Below are positions 25,999 to 35,439 of a DNA stretch of 64,000 nucleotides, piece after piece. Positions within the stretch are counted from its first letter, which is position 1, and each line of letters begins with the position of its first letter. The translations under genes and the position numbers were made by a program. This DNA comes from Phascolarctobacterium sp. (GTDB lineage: Bacteria > Bacillota > Negativicutes > Acidaminococcales > Acidaminococcaceae): assembly GCA_003150755.1 (NCBI GenBank), contig QAMT01000002.1:1-64000 (forward strand). The letters are read 5' to 3'. The notes under the pieces are model-generated. The model was not told where the DNA came from and searched no databases. It saw only the letters and a program-made list of their open reading frames with translations.

Positions 25999-26027
25999 AT
26001 TATACCAAACCGTCTCCCCCCCCGCAA
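25999..26027 (-). promoter_or_regulatory. Autotransporter promoter with poly-G spacer
   Basis: On the minus strand TTGCGG (26022-26027) and TATAAT (25999-26004, with extended TGG before it) are 17 bases apart. The run of eight G (plus-strand C at 26016-26023) occupies two -35 bases and six spacer bases. Gain or loss of a G would change spacing, as in slippage-controlled surface-protein promoters of other bacteria. The transcript would start near 25992, a leader of about 70 bases. Confidence 0.6.
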
Positions 26028-26076
26028 GCAAAAGTTCGCACGCTAGCGCCAGCGAACTTTCCTATGGGTGGGAGAC
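26012..26076. repeat. Nested inverted repeat overlapping the autotransporter promoter
   Basis: Outer arms GTCTCCC (26012-26018) and GGGAGAC (26070-26076) enclose inner arms AAAGTTCGC (26031-26039) and GCGAACTTT (26052-26060). Together they make one long imperfect palindrome that includes the poly-G tract and the -35 region. It may be a cruciform, a regulator site or the remnant of an invertible segment; no recombinase gene is in the window. Confidence 0.6.
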
Positions 26077-26084
26077 TCTCCGGC

Positions 26085-26130
26085 GCCGCATTGCGCTCCG
26101 ACTGGCGCACGGAGCGCCTTTGCGGCTTTT
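26085..26130. repeat. GC-rich hairpin upstream of the autotransporter promoter
   Basis: GCCGCA (26085-26090) pairs with TGCGGC (26121-26126) and GCGCTCCG (26093-26100) with CGGAGCGC (26110-26117). TTTTT follows on the plus strand, giving it terminator shape in a direction where no plus-strand gene ends. It resembles an intergenic repeat unit. The remaining gap to the rpoC terminator (26131-26306) is AT-rich and shows nothing else. Confidence 0.55.
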
Positions 26131-26306
26131 TATACCTTTTAATTACGTATGATTTAATGCGAATTGCAAATTAAAAATTTGCAATTGGGATTGCGCTTCG
26201 TCATTAAGCGGAAAAAATTAAAATTAAATTTTATCTGTACAGCAGTGTTTTGTATAAACATACAATTTATCATTTTACTTTTGGCGTTAATTTTGTTTAT
26301 TACAAC

Positions 26307-26347
26307 AAAAACACCCCGCTTACTTTATAAGTAAACGGGGTGTTTGC
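26307..26347 (-). terminator. rpoBC terminator
   Basis: AACACCCCGcTTAC pairs with GTAAaCGGGGTGTT, about 40 bases after the rpoC stop. The minus-strand tail is GTTTTTGTTG. It separates the RNA polymerase operon from the autotransporter. Confidence 0.85.
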
Positions 26348-26385
26348 TTTACCTGCTTAAATTTTATCAGCCTTAGCTTTTAAAA

Positions 26386-29300
26386 TTATTTTGCGGGTAC
26401 GTTATTGTATTTTACTTTAATGTCACGGTATCTGCTCATGCCGGTACCAGCCGGGATAAGTTTACCGATGATGACATTTTCTTTAAGACCGAGCAGCGGG
26501 TCAACCTTACCTTTAATAGCTGCGTCCGTAAGTACACGGGTTGTTTCCTGGAAGGAAGCCGCAGACAGGAAGGAATCGGTTGCCAGGGATGCCTTGGTAA
26601 TACCCAAAAGAATCGGATGGCCTTCCGCAGGCTGTAAACCGCGGTCAATCATTTCGCTGTTCTGCTCTTCAAATTCGCCGATATCGACATATTCGCCCGG
26701 CAGCATCGTGGTATCGCCTGCTTCGTCGATACGTACTTTGCGCATCATCTGGCGTACCATAACTTCAATGTGCTTGTCGTTGATTTCTACGCCCTGAGAT
26801 TTGTAAACGCCAAGTACCTGCTGTACCAGGTAGCGCTGGGTTGCACGCACGCCGCTGATGCGGATAATGTCGTGCGGGTTCAGCGAGCCTTCGGTCAGGC
26901 GGTCGCCTTTTTCGATTTCCTGGCCTTCGGTAACGGAAAGTTTAGCGCCGTAGGGGATTGCATAAACTTCATCAAGGCCGTCTTTATCGGTAATGGTAAT
27001 TTTACGCTGACCGCCTTCTTCAGCGATATGCACTGTACCGGATTTCTCTGCCAGGATGCCCGGATGTTTCGGTTTGCGTGCTTCAAACAATTCTTCAACA
27101 CGCGGCAGACCTTGGGTGATATCGTCGCCGCCGGCAACGCCGCCGGTATGGAATGTACGCATGGTAAGCTGCGTGCCCGGTTCGCCGATAGCCTGTGCGG
27201 CAATAGTGCCGACTGCTTCGCCGACATCAACATTCCTGTCGGTTGCAAGGTTGCGGCCATAGCATTTACGACAAACGCCAACTTTGGATTTGCAGTTGAG
27301 CACGCTGCGGATTTTAACGGTTTCGCGCAGGGAGGCAATTTTATCTGCCATATCTTCGGTAATGTAATCGTTGATATGATACAGTACATTGCCGTTTTCG
27401 TCTTTGATGTCTTCGGCAAGGTTGCGGCCGAGAATACGGTCGCGCAGGGACTCGATAACGGTCTGTTTGTTCTTGCCTTCGGTAATGGCGCCGATTTCGA
27501 TGCCTTCGATAGCATTGTTGCGCACTTTCATTTCGCGGACGGTGCCGTCTGCCAGAATTGCGTCAATCATTGCTTCGGTGTAGGTATTTTTAGCAGCTGC
27601 CAGAACTTCGCCCTCTGCATTAACAACATCTTCGGCAACTTCTTTGCCGTTGAAGTGGTGCATCAGGTGTTCTTTAAGCACTTTATTGGCTTCCTCATCA
27701 CTGATGTTGATGCGGATGGTTTCAGTTTCTTCGCCGTCCATGTCGTTGGTTGCATACAGGGTAACTTCTTCAACATGGCCTGCAAAAAGTTTGTTGTAAA
27801 CTTCTTCGCTGATAATGGTATCGGCTTCGGCAATCAGCTCGCCGGTAACGGGGTTTGCTGCGCCTGCTGCCAGGTTGCGGCCAACAACAGTTTCGCGCAG
27901 CTTGTTCTGGCTTGCGCCGAGGGTCTGTTTGCACAGGCGGCCGCGTTCTTTGACAAGGTTGAAGGTTACAACGTCGCAGTCATCCTCGCGGACGATAACG
28001 TCCTGGGCAACGTCTACCAGGCGGCGGGTAAGGTAACCGGAGTCTGCGGTACGCAGTGCGGTATCGGCAAGGCCCTTACGTGCGCCGTGCGTGGAAATGA
28101 AGTATTCCAAAACGGTTAAGCCTTCGCGGAAGTTTGCTTTGATAGGACGGTCGATAATACGGCCGGACGGGTCAGCCATCAAGCCGCGCATACCGGCCAG
28201 CTGACGAATCTGCTGTGTGTTGCCGCGGGCACCGGAGTCAGCCATCATGTTAAGGGAGTTGAACTTATCCATGGTTGCGCTCATCAGTTTGGCGGTAACG
28301 TCGTCGGTTGCCTGGCTCCAGATTTCAATAACTTTGCGGTAACGTTCGTCTTCGCTCATCAAGCCGCGGCGGAACATACGCTCGGTTTTATCAATCTGTT
28401 TTTCGGCGTCAGCCAGAATCTGCTGTTTTTCTTTAGGAATCTTGATATCGGATACGGCGATGGAAATACCTGCCTTGCAGGCGTTGTCATAACCGTTCTT
28501 TTTAACAATATCAAGGATTTCGGCAGTGCGCAGGTTACCGAACAGTTTATGCGCTTTGGCAACAAGGTTGCCCAGTTCTTTTTTATTGATAAGTTTGCTT
28601 AAATGCCAAACTTTAACTTCTTCGCCGGCAGCGTTCTTTTCGGTTTCCTGATGGAAATACTGCAGCTCTTTCGGCAAATCTTCGTTGAACATGATATTGC
28701 CGGGCGTAGTGGTAACAAGGCTTACGCCTTCGTTTTTCTCCTCGCCGTAAATATCTTTGTTAGGCACATAAACCTTAATGCGTGCCTGCAAATCAACAAC
28801 TTTGTGGAAATAAGCCAGCATAGCTTCATCTACGCTGCTGAAACGCATACCTTCGCCTTTAGCGCCTTCCTTAACCATGGTGATGTAGTAGGAGCCCAAA
28901 ACCATATCCTGTGTCGGTACGGCAACAGGTTTGCCGTCTTTCGGCGCAAGAATGTTGTTAACGGAAAGCATCAAAATTCTGGCTTCTGCCTGCGCTTCGG
29001 CGGACAGCGGCAGATGCACTGCCATTTGGTCACCGTCAAAGTCGGCGTTGAATGCGGTACATACCAGCGGATGCAGCTTGATAGCGCGGCCCTCGGTAAG
29101 GATAGGCTCGAATGCCTGAATACCGAGCCTGTGCAGCGTCGGGGCGCGGTTAAGGAATACCGGATGCTCTTTGATAACTTCTTCGAGCACGTCCCAAACG
29201 ACGTTGTTGGCACGTTCTACCATGCGTTTGGCGTTTTTGATATTGGTTGCCTGGCCGCTCTGGACAAGGCGTTTCATTACAAAAGGTTTAAACAGTTCCA

Positions 29301-30387
29301 AAGCCATTTCTTTCGGCAGGCCGCACTGATGCATTTTCAATTCAGGGCCTACAACGATAACGGAACGGCCGGAGTAGTCAACACGTTTGCCCAAAAGGTT
29401 CTGACGGAAACGGCCCTGTTTGCCTTTCAGCATATCGGAAAGGGATTTCAGCGGGCGGTTGCCCGGGCCGGTTACCGGACGGCCGCGGCGGCCGTTGTCG
29501 ATAAGGGCGTCAACTGCTTCCTGCAGCATACGTTTTTCGTTGCGGACAATGATGTCCGGTGCGTTAAGCTCCAGCAAGCGTTTTAAACGGTTGTTGCGGT
29601 TGATAACGCGGCGGTACAAATCGTTCAGGTCGGAGGTTGCAAAACGTCCGCCGTCAAGCTGTACCATCGGGCGCAGTTCCGGCGGAATAACCGGAACGAC
29701 ATCCAGAATCATCCATTCCGGGCGGTTGCCGGATTTCAAGAATGCTTCGCAGACTTCCAGACGGCGTACAGCGCGGATTTTGCGCTGGCCGCTTACTTCT
29801 TTCAGTTCTGCGCGCAGTTCTGCGGTAAGCTTGGGCAGGTCAATTTCCTGAAGCAGGGTTTTGATTGCCTGAGCGCCCATGCCTACTTTAAAGGTGTTGC
29901 CGTATTTGTCACGGGCTTCGATATATTCGCTTTCGCTTAAAAGCTGTTTTTTAGCCAGCGGAGTGCTGCCCGGGTCCAGAACAATGTAGTTGGCAAAGTA
30001 TAAAACTTTTTCCAGGGAGCGCGGGGAGATGTCGAGAATCAGCCCCATGCGGCTCGGGATGCCCTTGAAATACCAGATATGGGATACAGGTGCAGCCAGT
30101 TCAATATGGCCCATACGCTCGCGGCGTACCTTGGCGCGGGTTACTTCAACGCCGCACTTGTCGCAGATAATGCCTTTATAGCGTATTCTCTTGTATTTGC
30201 CGCAATGGCATTCCCAGTCTTTGGTAGGCCCGAAAATTCTTTCGCAGAACAAGCCGTCGCGTTCCGGCTTTAAGGTTCTGTAATTGATGGTTTCCGGTTT
30301 TTTTACTTCGCCATAGGACCAAGCCCTGATTTGCTCCGGTGAAGCCAGGCCGATACGCATAGATTCAAAATTATTTACGTCTAACAA
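26386..30387 (-). CDS. rpoC: RNA polymerase beta-prime subunit
   Basis: A 1333-residue core subunit of RNA polymerase. The catalytic Mg-binding motif NADFDGDQMAVH is near residue 450; the N-terminal zinc-binding cysteines are in CHCGKYKRIRYKGIICDKCG, and the second zinc site is in CRKCYGRNLA. The trigger-loop region appears near FHTGGVAGGDDITQGLP. The start is TTG (MLDVNNFES is the standard N-terminus) with GGAG upstream. It follows rpoB by 17 bases. Confidence 0.98.
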   Translation of the reverse strand: MLDVNNFESMRIGLASPEQIRAWSYGEVKKPETINYRTLKPERDGLFCERIFGPTKDWECHCGKYKRIRYKGIICDKCGVEVTRAKVRRERMGHIELAAPVSHIWYFKGIPSRMGLILDISPRSLEKVLYFANYIVLDPGSTPLAKKQLLSESEYIEARDKYGNTFKVGMGAQAIKTLLQEIDLPKLTAELRAELKEVSGQRKIRAVRRLEVCEAFLKSGNRPEWMILDVVPVIPPELRPMVQLDGGRFATSDLNDLYRRVINRNNRLKRLLELNAPDIIVRNEKRMLQEAVDALIDNGRRGRPVTGPGNRPLKSLSDMLKGKQGRFRQNLLGKRVDYSGRSVIVVGPELKMHQCGLPKEMALELFKPFVMKRLVQSGQATNIKNAKRMVERANNVVWDVLEEVIKEHPVFLNRAPTLHRLGIQAFEPILTEGRAIKLHPLVCTAFNADFDGDQMAVHLPLSAEAQAEARILMLSVNNILAPKDGKPVAVPTQDMVLGSYYITMVKEGAKGEGMRFSSVDEAMLAYFHKVVDLQARIKVYVPNKDIYGEEKNEGVSLVTTTPGNIMFNEDLPKELQYFHQETEKNAAGEEVKVWHLSKLINKKELGNLVAKAHKLFGNLRTAEILDIVKKNGYDNACKAGISIAVSDIKIPKEKQQILADAEKQIDKTERMFRRGLMSEDERYRKVIEIWSQATDDVTAKLMSATMDKFNSLNMMADSGARGNTQQIRQLAGMRGLMADPSGRIIDRPIKANFREGLTVLEYFISTHGARKGLADTALRTADSGYLTRRLVDVAQDVIVREDDCDVVTFNLVKERGRLCKQTLGASQNKLRETVVGRNLAAGAANPVTGELIAEADTIISEEVYNKLFAGHVEEVTLYATNDMDGEETETIRINISDEEANKVLKEHLMHHFNGKEVAEDVVNAEGEVLAAAKNTYTEAMIDAILADGTVREMKVRNNAIEGIEIGAITEGKNKQTVIESLRDRILGRNLAEDIKDENGNVLYHINDYITEDMADKIASLRETVKIRSVLNCKSKVGVCRKCYGRNLATDRNVDVGEAVGTIAAQAIGEPGTQLTMRTFHTGGVAGGDDITQGLPRVEELFEARKPKHPGILAEKSGTVHIAEEGGQRKITITDKDGLDEVYAIPYGAKLSVTEGQEIEKGDRLTEGSLNPHDIIRISGVRATQRYLVQQVLGVYKSQGVEINDKHIEVMVRQMMRKVRIDEAGDTTMLPGEYVDIGEFEEQNSEMIDRGLQPAEGHPILLGITKASLATDSFLSAASFQETTRVLTDAAIKGKVDPLLGLKENVIIGKLIPAGTGMSRYRDIKVKYNNVPAK

Positions 30388-30404
30388 GAACCGATCGCTC
30401 CCTT

Positions 30405-33400
30405 CTATTCCATATCTTCACTGGCGGCGTCATCCGCATCTTTTGCTTCCATATTCATGTTGCCGATGTCGGCAATCAAATCAAAATCGGGGTCTTCCGC
30501 AGCTGCTTCATCGCCGCTTTCGGTGTAATCGTCATGCACAATGTCCGTATCAGGCGGTGCCGGGATTGCACCGTCGATGTCGAGGTCAAGCCTGCGTGCG
30601 GTTTCGTTGATATCGTCATCGGTGTCGCGCAGGGAAATTTCTTCCTCGTCTTCGTTGAGTACCTTGATATCCAGGCCGATGGACTGGAGTTCTTTGATAA
30701 GTACCTTGAAGGATTCCGGAACGCCAGGTTCAGGAACATTTTCGCCTTTGACGATTGCTTCGTAGGTTTTAACACGGCCGACAACGTCGTCGGATTTTAC
30801 GGTTAAGATTTCCTGCAAAGTATAAGCTGCGCCGTATGCTTCCAGCGCCCAAACTTCCATCTCGCCGAAGCGTTGGCCGCCGAACTGCGCCTTGCCGCCC
30901 AACGGCTGCTGGGTAACAAGAGAGTACGGGCCGGTGCTGCGGGCATGGATTTTATCATCAACAAGGTGATGCAGTTTGAGCATGTAGGTTAAGCCGACGG
31001 TAACTTTGTTATCAAACGGTTCGCCGGTGCGGCCATCGTACAGCGTGGTTTTGGCACTGCGGTCGATGCCTGCAAGGTCAAGCGCATCATTGATGTCTTT
31101 TTCGTGAGCGCCATCAAATACCGGTACGGAAATCTGTACGGCTTTAATGCTCTTATCGCCAAATTTGCCGATTTCAACGGTTTCGGGGATGCCGTATTTA
31201 TCAACGTCATAACCTACACCGGTCAGGCGTTCAACAAGGCCTTCGGCATTGTTTTCAATCTGCATGCCGAGTGCGCGTGCTGCCCAGCCCAGATGGTTCT
31301 CCAGAATTTGTCCGATGTTCATACGGGAAGGTACGCCCAACGGGTTCAGAACAATCTGTACCGGTTCGCCGCTCGGCAGGAACGGCATATCTTCGCGCGG
31401 CAGAATGCGGGAAATAACACCCTTGTTGCCGTGGCGGCCTGCCATCTTATCGCCGACGGAGATTTTACGTTTCTGTGCAATATGCACGCGAACCTGTTCG
31501 TTAACTCCCGGCGGCAGCTCGTCGCCGTTTTCACGGGTAAATACTTTAACACTGACGATTTTACCAGCTTCGCCGTGCGGAACGCGCAAGGAACTGTCGC
31601 GTACTTCGCGGGCTTTTTCGCCGAAAATAGCACGCAGCAGGCGTTCTTCTGCTGTAAGCTCGGTTTCGCCTTTCGGAGTTACCTTGCCGACGAGGATATC
31701 GCCCGGGCGAACTTCTGCGCCGATGCGGATAATGCCGCGCTCGTCGAGGTCTTTCAATGCTTCTTCCGAAACATTCGGGATATCGCGGGTGATTTCTTCT
31801 TCGCCCAGCTTGGTATCGCGGGCATCGCAGTCGTATTCTTCAATATGAATGGAAGTAAAGACATCAGCCTTTACCAAATCTTCGCTGAGGAGAATAGCAT
31901 CCTCGTAGTTGTAACCTTCCCAAGGCATGTAAGCAACGATTACGTTGTAACCGAGTGCCAGTTCGCCATGGTCGGTTGCCGGGCCGTCAGCCAGAACCTG
32001 GCCTTTGACAACCTTGTCGCCTTTATAAACAATCGGGCGCTGGTTTACGCAGGTGCCCTGGTTGGAGCGTTTGAATTTCAGTACGCTGTACTTATCAACG
32101 CCGCCGTCTTCTTTGCGGATAATGATTTCATCACCGGTAACGCGCTCTACAACACCGGCATTTTTAGCCAGGATGCAAACGCCGGAGTCAACAGCAACTT
32201 TGTATTCCATACCGGTACCGATAATAGGAGCCTGGGTGCAGAGCAAAGGCACTGCCTGGCGCTGCATGTTGGCGCCCATGAGTGCGCGGTTCGCGTCGTC
32301 GTTTTCGAGGAACGGAATCAGCGCGGTAGCGATGGATACAACCTGTTTAGGCGAAACGTCCATGAAGTCCACCTGGTTAGGCGGCAGGGAAAGTACTTCG
32401 TTCTGGTAACGTGCGGTTACACGCTCGCCTTCAAAGTAACCTTCGTCATTCAAAGGTTCGTTGGCCTGTGCAATAATGTAGTTATCTTCTTCATCAGCCG
32501 TCAGGTAAACAATTTCATCGGTTACGCGGCTGTTTTCTTTATCAACGCGGCGGTACGGGGTTTCCATAAAGCCGTATTTGTTAATAACAGCAAAGGTCGA
32601 AAGAGAACCGATAAGACCGATGTTCGGGCCTTCAGGGGTCTCAATCGGGCACATGCGGCCATAGTGGGAATGGTGTACGTCGCGGACTTCGTAGCCTGCG
32701 CGTTCACGGCTCAAACCGCCAGGGCCCAGTGCAGAAAGACGGCGTTTGTGAGTCAGCTCTGCCAGCGGGTTGTTCTGGTCCATAAACTGAGAGAGCTGGC
32801 TGCTGCCGAAGAATTCTTTAATAGCAGCAACAACAGGACGGATATTGATAAGCGCCTGCGGCGTGATAACATCTACATCCTGAATGGTCATACGCTCTTT
32901 TACAACGCGTTCCATACGGGCAAGGCCGATGCGGAACTGGTTTTGCAGAAGTTCGCCGACACGGCGTACACGGCGGTTGCCGAGATGGTCGATATCGTCG
33001 CCGGTGCCAAGGCCGTCCATCAGGTTCAGCAAATAACCGAAGGACGCCAGTACATCTTCCACCGTGATGGTGCGGTGTCCTTCTGGAATATCAGAAGTGC
33101 AGATGATTTTCATCGGCTGTTCTTTCAGGCGGATGAACACTTCTTTCAGGCCGGGGCCTGCAAAAATGCCGCTCTGTTCAATTTTATCAATAACATCCAT
33201 GTCAATTTTGGTACCGGCTTCAACAATAATTTCACCGGTAGCAACATCAACAAGCGGCTGGTCAAGCACTTTGTCCAACAGGCGGCGGCGCCAGCCGAGT
33301 TTTTTGTTCAGCTTGTAGCGGCCTACACTTGCAAGGTCATAGCGTTTGTTGTCAAAGAAGGTTGCTTCAATAAGCTGGGAAGCGTTCTCCAGTGTAGGAG

Positions 33401-34127
33401 GTTCGCCCGGACGCAGCTTTTTATAAATTTCAATCAGCGCTTCTTCGCGGGTAGTAGTGGTATCTCTTTCCAGCGTAGCTGCAACAGAAGGATGGTTGTT
33501 GAACAGCGCCAGAATATCGTCGTTGTTGGTCAGGCCCATGGCGCGCAGCAATACAGTTGCCGGCAGTTTTCTGGTACGGTCAACACGTGCGTAAATAACG
33601 TCGTTCAAGTCGGTTTCATATTCAATCCATGCACCACGGTTAGGAATGACTGTTGTACCATACATTTTTTTGCCGCTGGGGTCCATCGTAACAGCGTAAT
33701 AAACGCCAGGAGAACGGACCAGCTGGCTGACGATTACACGTTCAGCACCGTTGATTACAAAAGTACCGGTATCCGTCATCAGCGGAAAATCGCCCATGAA
33801 AACCTTGGATTCTTTGATTTCGCCGGTGTCCTTATACAGCAGGCGCACGTTTACATTCAAAGGTGCAGAATAGGAAGCATCGCGTTCCTTGCATTCTTCA
33901 ACCGTATATTTAGGCTCACCGAGAGTGAAGCCTTCAAAAGAAAGCTCCAAATTACCTGTAAAATCTTTAATAGGAGAAATATCGTGGAAAATTTCGCAAA
34001 GACCTTCTCGCATGAACCACTCATACGATTTTCTTTGGATGTCAATCAAATGAGGCATTGGCAATACTTCATTGATTCTGGCATAACTGTACCGAGTCCT
34101 ATTACCTACGGGAACCGGTTTAAACAT
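30405..34127 (-). CDS. rpoB: RNA polymerase beta subunit
   Basis: A 1240-residue core subunit. The rifampicin region reads FFGSSQLSQFMDQNNPLAEL followed by THKRRLSALGPGGL, i.e. wild-type at the usual resistance positions as far as I can see. The C-terminus holds GGKAQFGGQRFGEMEVWALE. It ends in an acidic Asp/Glu-rich tail of about 60 residues, longer than in Bacillus. I chose ATG 34127 (MFKPVPVGNRTRYSYAR) because GAGGG stands 5 bases upstream; the GTG four codons earlier directly abuts its ribosome site. Confidence 0.98.
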   Translation of the reverse strand: MFKPVPVGNRTRYSYARINEVLPMPHLIDIQRKSYEWFMREGLCEIFHDISPIKDFTGNLELSFEGFTLGEPKYTVEECKERDASYSAPLNVNVRLLYKDTGEIKESKVFMGDFPLMTDTGTFVINGAERVIVSQLVRSPGVYYAVTMDPSGKKMYGTTVIPNRGAWIEYETDLNDVIYARVDRTRKLPATVLLRAMGLTNNDDILALFNNHPSVAATLERDTTTTREEALIEIYKKLRPGEPPTLENASQLIEATFFDNKRYDLASVGRYKLNKKLGWRRRLLDKVLDQPLVDVATGEIIVEAGTKIDMDVIDKIEQSGIFAGPGLKEVFIRLKEQPMKIICTSDIPEGHRTITVEDVLASFGYLLNLMDGLGTGDDIDHLGNRRVRRVGELLQNQFRIGLARMERVVKERMTIQDVDVITPQALINIRPVVAAIKEFFGSSQLSQFMDQNNPLAELTHKRRLSALGPGGLSRERAGYEVRDVHHSHYGRMCPIETPEGPNIGLIGSLSTFAVINKYGFMETPYRRVDKENSRVTDEIVYLTADEEDNYIIAQANEPLNDEGYFEGERVTARYQNEVLSLPPNQVDFMDVSPKQVVSIATALIPFLENDDANRALMGANMQRQAVPLLCTQAPIIGTGMEYKVAVDSGVCILAKNAGVVERVTGDEIIIRKEDGGVDKYSVLKFKRSNQGTCVNQRPIVYKGDKVVKGQVLADGPATDHGELALGYNVIVAYMPWEGYNYEDAILLSEDLVKADVFTSIHIEEYDCDARDTKLGEEEITRDIPNVSEEALKDLDERGIIRIGAEVRPGDILVGKVTPKGETELTAEERLLRAIFGEKAREVRDSSLRVPHGEAGKIVSVKVFTRENGDELPPGVNEQVRVHIAQKRKISVGDKMAGRHGNKGVISRILPREDMPFLPSGEPVQIVLNPLGVPSRMNIGQILENHLGWAARALGMQIENNAEGLVERLTGVGYDVDKYGIPETVEIGKFGDKSIKAVQISVPVFDGAHEKDINDALDLAGIDRSAKTTLYDGRTGEPFDNKVTVGLTYMLKLHHLVDDKIHARSTGPYSLVTQQPLGGKAQFGGQRFGEMEVWALEAYGAAYTLQEILTVKSDDVVGRVKTYEAIVKGENVPEPGVPESFKVLIKELQSIGLDIKVLNEDEEEISLRDTDDDINETARRLDLDIDGAIPAPPDTDIVHDDYTESGDEAAAEDPDFDLIADIGNMNMEAKDADDAASEDME

Positions 34128-34189
34128 GTAATCCCTCACCCCTTAATATGTTGTCAGGCAGACTTAAACAAGCGCGTTTTAATCATGAC

Positions 34190-34229
34190 AAAAAAAGCAA
34201 GGCTCCAAAACCATATTCAGGACCTTGCA
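34190..34229 (-). terminator. Attenuator-like terminator in the rpoB leader
   Basis: GCAAGGTCC pairs with GGAgCCTTGC (34197-34206 with 34220-34228, one bulge) followed by TTTTTTT on the minus strand. It lies about 60 bases before rpoB, inside the leader from the rpoB promoter. A second stem (CGGTAC/GTACCG around 34273-34310) lies nearer the promoter, so an alternative fold could control readthrough. Confidence 0.65.
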
Positions 34230-34346
34230 TGTTGTCTTTGATGAACGCACTTCATCTAAATCCGTATAAGCACGGTACGGTGCCCAACCACTGAACCCCC
34301 GGTACCGGTTGTCAATACCTGCAATCTACTAATGTTGTAGTATGAT

Positions 34347-34375
34347 ATGTTATCACATATTTTCTAAATTGTCAA
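34347..34375 (-). promoter_or_regulatory. rpoBC promoter
   Basis: TTGACA (34370-34375) and TAACAT (34347-34352) are 17 bases apart on the minus strand, just after the rplL terminator. It gives a leader of about 210 bases before rpoB. Confidence 0.8.
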
Positions 34376-34386
34376 TCATTTGGGCA

Positions 34387-34421
34387 TAAAAAAATTCCGC
34401 TGCATGCGCAGCGGAATTTTT
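34387..34421 (-). terminator. Terminator after rplL
   Basis: A perfect 13-bp stem AAAATTCCGCTGC/GCAGCGGAATTTT (34391-34403 with 34408-34420) with a T-run on the minus strand, 20 bases after the rplL stop. Confidence 0.9.
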
Positions 34422-34440
34422 AATAAGCCGTTAAGCTAAA

Positions 34441-34812
34441 TTATTTAATTTCTACGGAAGCGCCAGCTTCTTCGAGTTTAGCTTTCAGAGCTTCAGCGTC
34501 AGCTTTGGAAACTTTTTCTTTTACAGCTTTCGGAGCTTCGTCAACGATAGCTTTAGCTTCTTTCAGGCCCAGGCCGGTTACTTCGCGAACAACTTTGATT
34601 ACGTTGATTTTGCCAGCGCCAGCAGCGGTCAGGATTACGTCGAATTCAGTTTTTTCTTCAGCAGCAGCAGCGCCACCAGCAGCCGGAGCAGCAGCTACAG
34701 CAACCGGAGCAGCAGCGGATACGCCGAATTTGTCTTCCAGAGCTTTAACGAGTTCAGAGAGTTCAAGGACGGTCATGGATTCAATAGCTTCGATGATTTG
34801 TTCTTTATTCAT
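34441..34812 (-). CDS. rplL: Ribosomal protein L7/L12
   Basis: A 123-residue stalk protein that recruits translation GTPases. The N-terminal dimerisation part (MNKEQIIEAIESMTVLELSE) is followed by an Ala/Gly-rich hinge (AAPVAVAAAPAAGGAAAAEE) and the C-terminal domain with GLKEAKAIVDEAPK. The start at 34812 was chosen over an ATG five codons upstream because that codon lies in the ribosome site itself (GGAGG, 8 bases before 34812). Confidence 0.97.
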   Translation of the reverse strand: MNKEQIIEAIESMTVLELSELVKALEDKFGVSAAAPVAVAAAPAAGGAAAAEEKTEFDVILTAAGAGKINVIKVVREVTGLGLKEAKAIVDEAPKAVKEKVSKADAEALKAKLEEAGASVEIK

Positions 34813-34878
34813 TATAGTTACCTCCATAAAATAGATGTTATTGTTTTAATTAAAATATGTTATGCAATCAGCAATTTA

Positions 34879-35403
34879 TTATGCGGATTCTTTTTGTTGA
34901 CGTACTGCGTCAAGCGCATATACGACTTTGCGGATAGTACCCTGAAGTACATTGACGAAACCGGAAATAGGAGCGTTCATGCTGCCAAGCATTTTGGCGA
35001 TGAGTACTTCTTTCGGCGGCAGTTCTGCCAGAGCTTTGATAGCTGCTTCGTCGATAACTTTGCCGTCAAGCACACCTGCTTTAACAACAAGTGCTTTGTT
35101 TTCTTTAGCAAAATCGCAAATGATTTTTGCTACGGAAACAGGATCTTCCGGAGCTACTGCAATAGCAGTGTTCTTTTCGAGAACCGGTTCCAGTCCTTCA
35201 ATGCCTGCTTCCTGTGCTGCAATACGGAGCAGAGTGTTTTTAACTACAATGTAGGTAACACCAGCTTCACGCATTTTACGGCGCAATGCAGTATCCTGTG
35301 CAACAGTTAAACCACAGAAGTCAACCAGTACGGTTGCTTTGGAGCTTGTAAGAAGCTCTTTAATCTCTGCAACTTTAGCTGCTTTTTCAGGTCTAATTGC
35401 CAT
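34879..35403 (-). CDS. rplJ: Ribosomal protein L10
   Basis: A 174-residue stalk base protein, starting MAIRPEKAAKVAEIKELL, with the usual LRRKMREAGVTYIVVKNTLL segment. It binds 23S rRNA and L7/L12 dimers. GGGGG precedes the ATG. The gene pair rplJL is probably autoregulated through the leader at 35440-35570. Confidence 0.97.
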   Translation of the reverse strand: MAIRPEKAAKVAEIKELLTSSKATVLVDFCGLTVAQDTALRRKMREAGVTYIVVKNTLLRIAAQEAGIEGLEPVLEKNTAIAVAPEDPVSVAKIICDFAKENKALVVKAGVLDGKVIDEAAIKALAELPPKEVLIAKMLGSMNAPISGFVNVLQGTIRKVVYALDAVRQQKESA

Positions 35404-35439
35404 ACATCTGCACCCCCTTCTTTATTTTGATATTTTTTA

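Noticed and set aside
31104..34241. A 1045-codon open frame on the plus strand
   Set aside because: It is exactly antisense to rpoB. Codon bias of the real gene removes stops on the opposite strand; the translation has no family features and no ribosome site.
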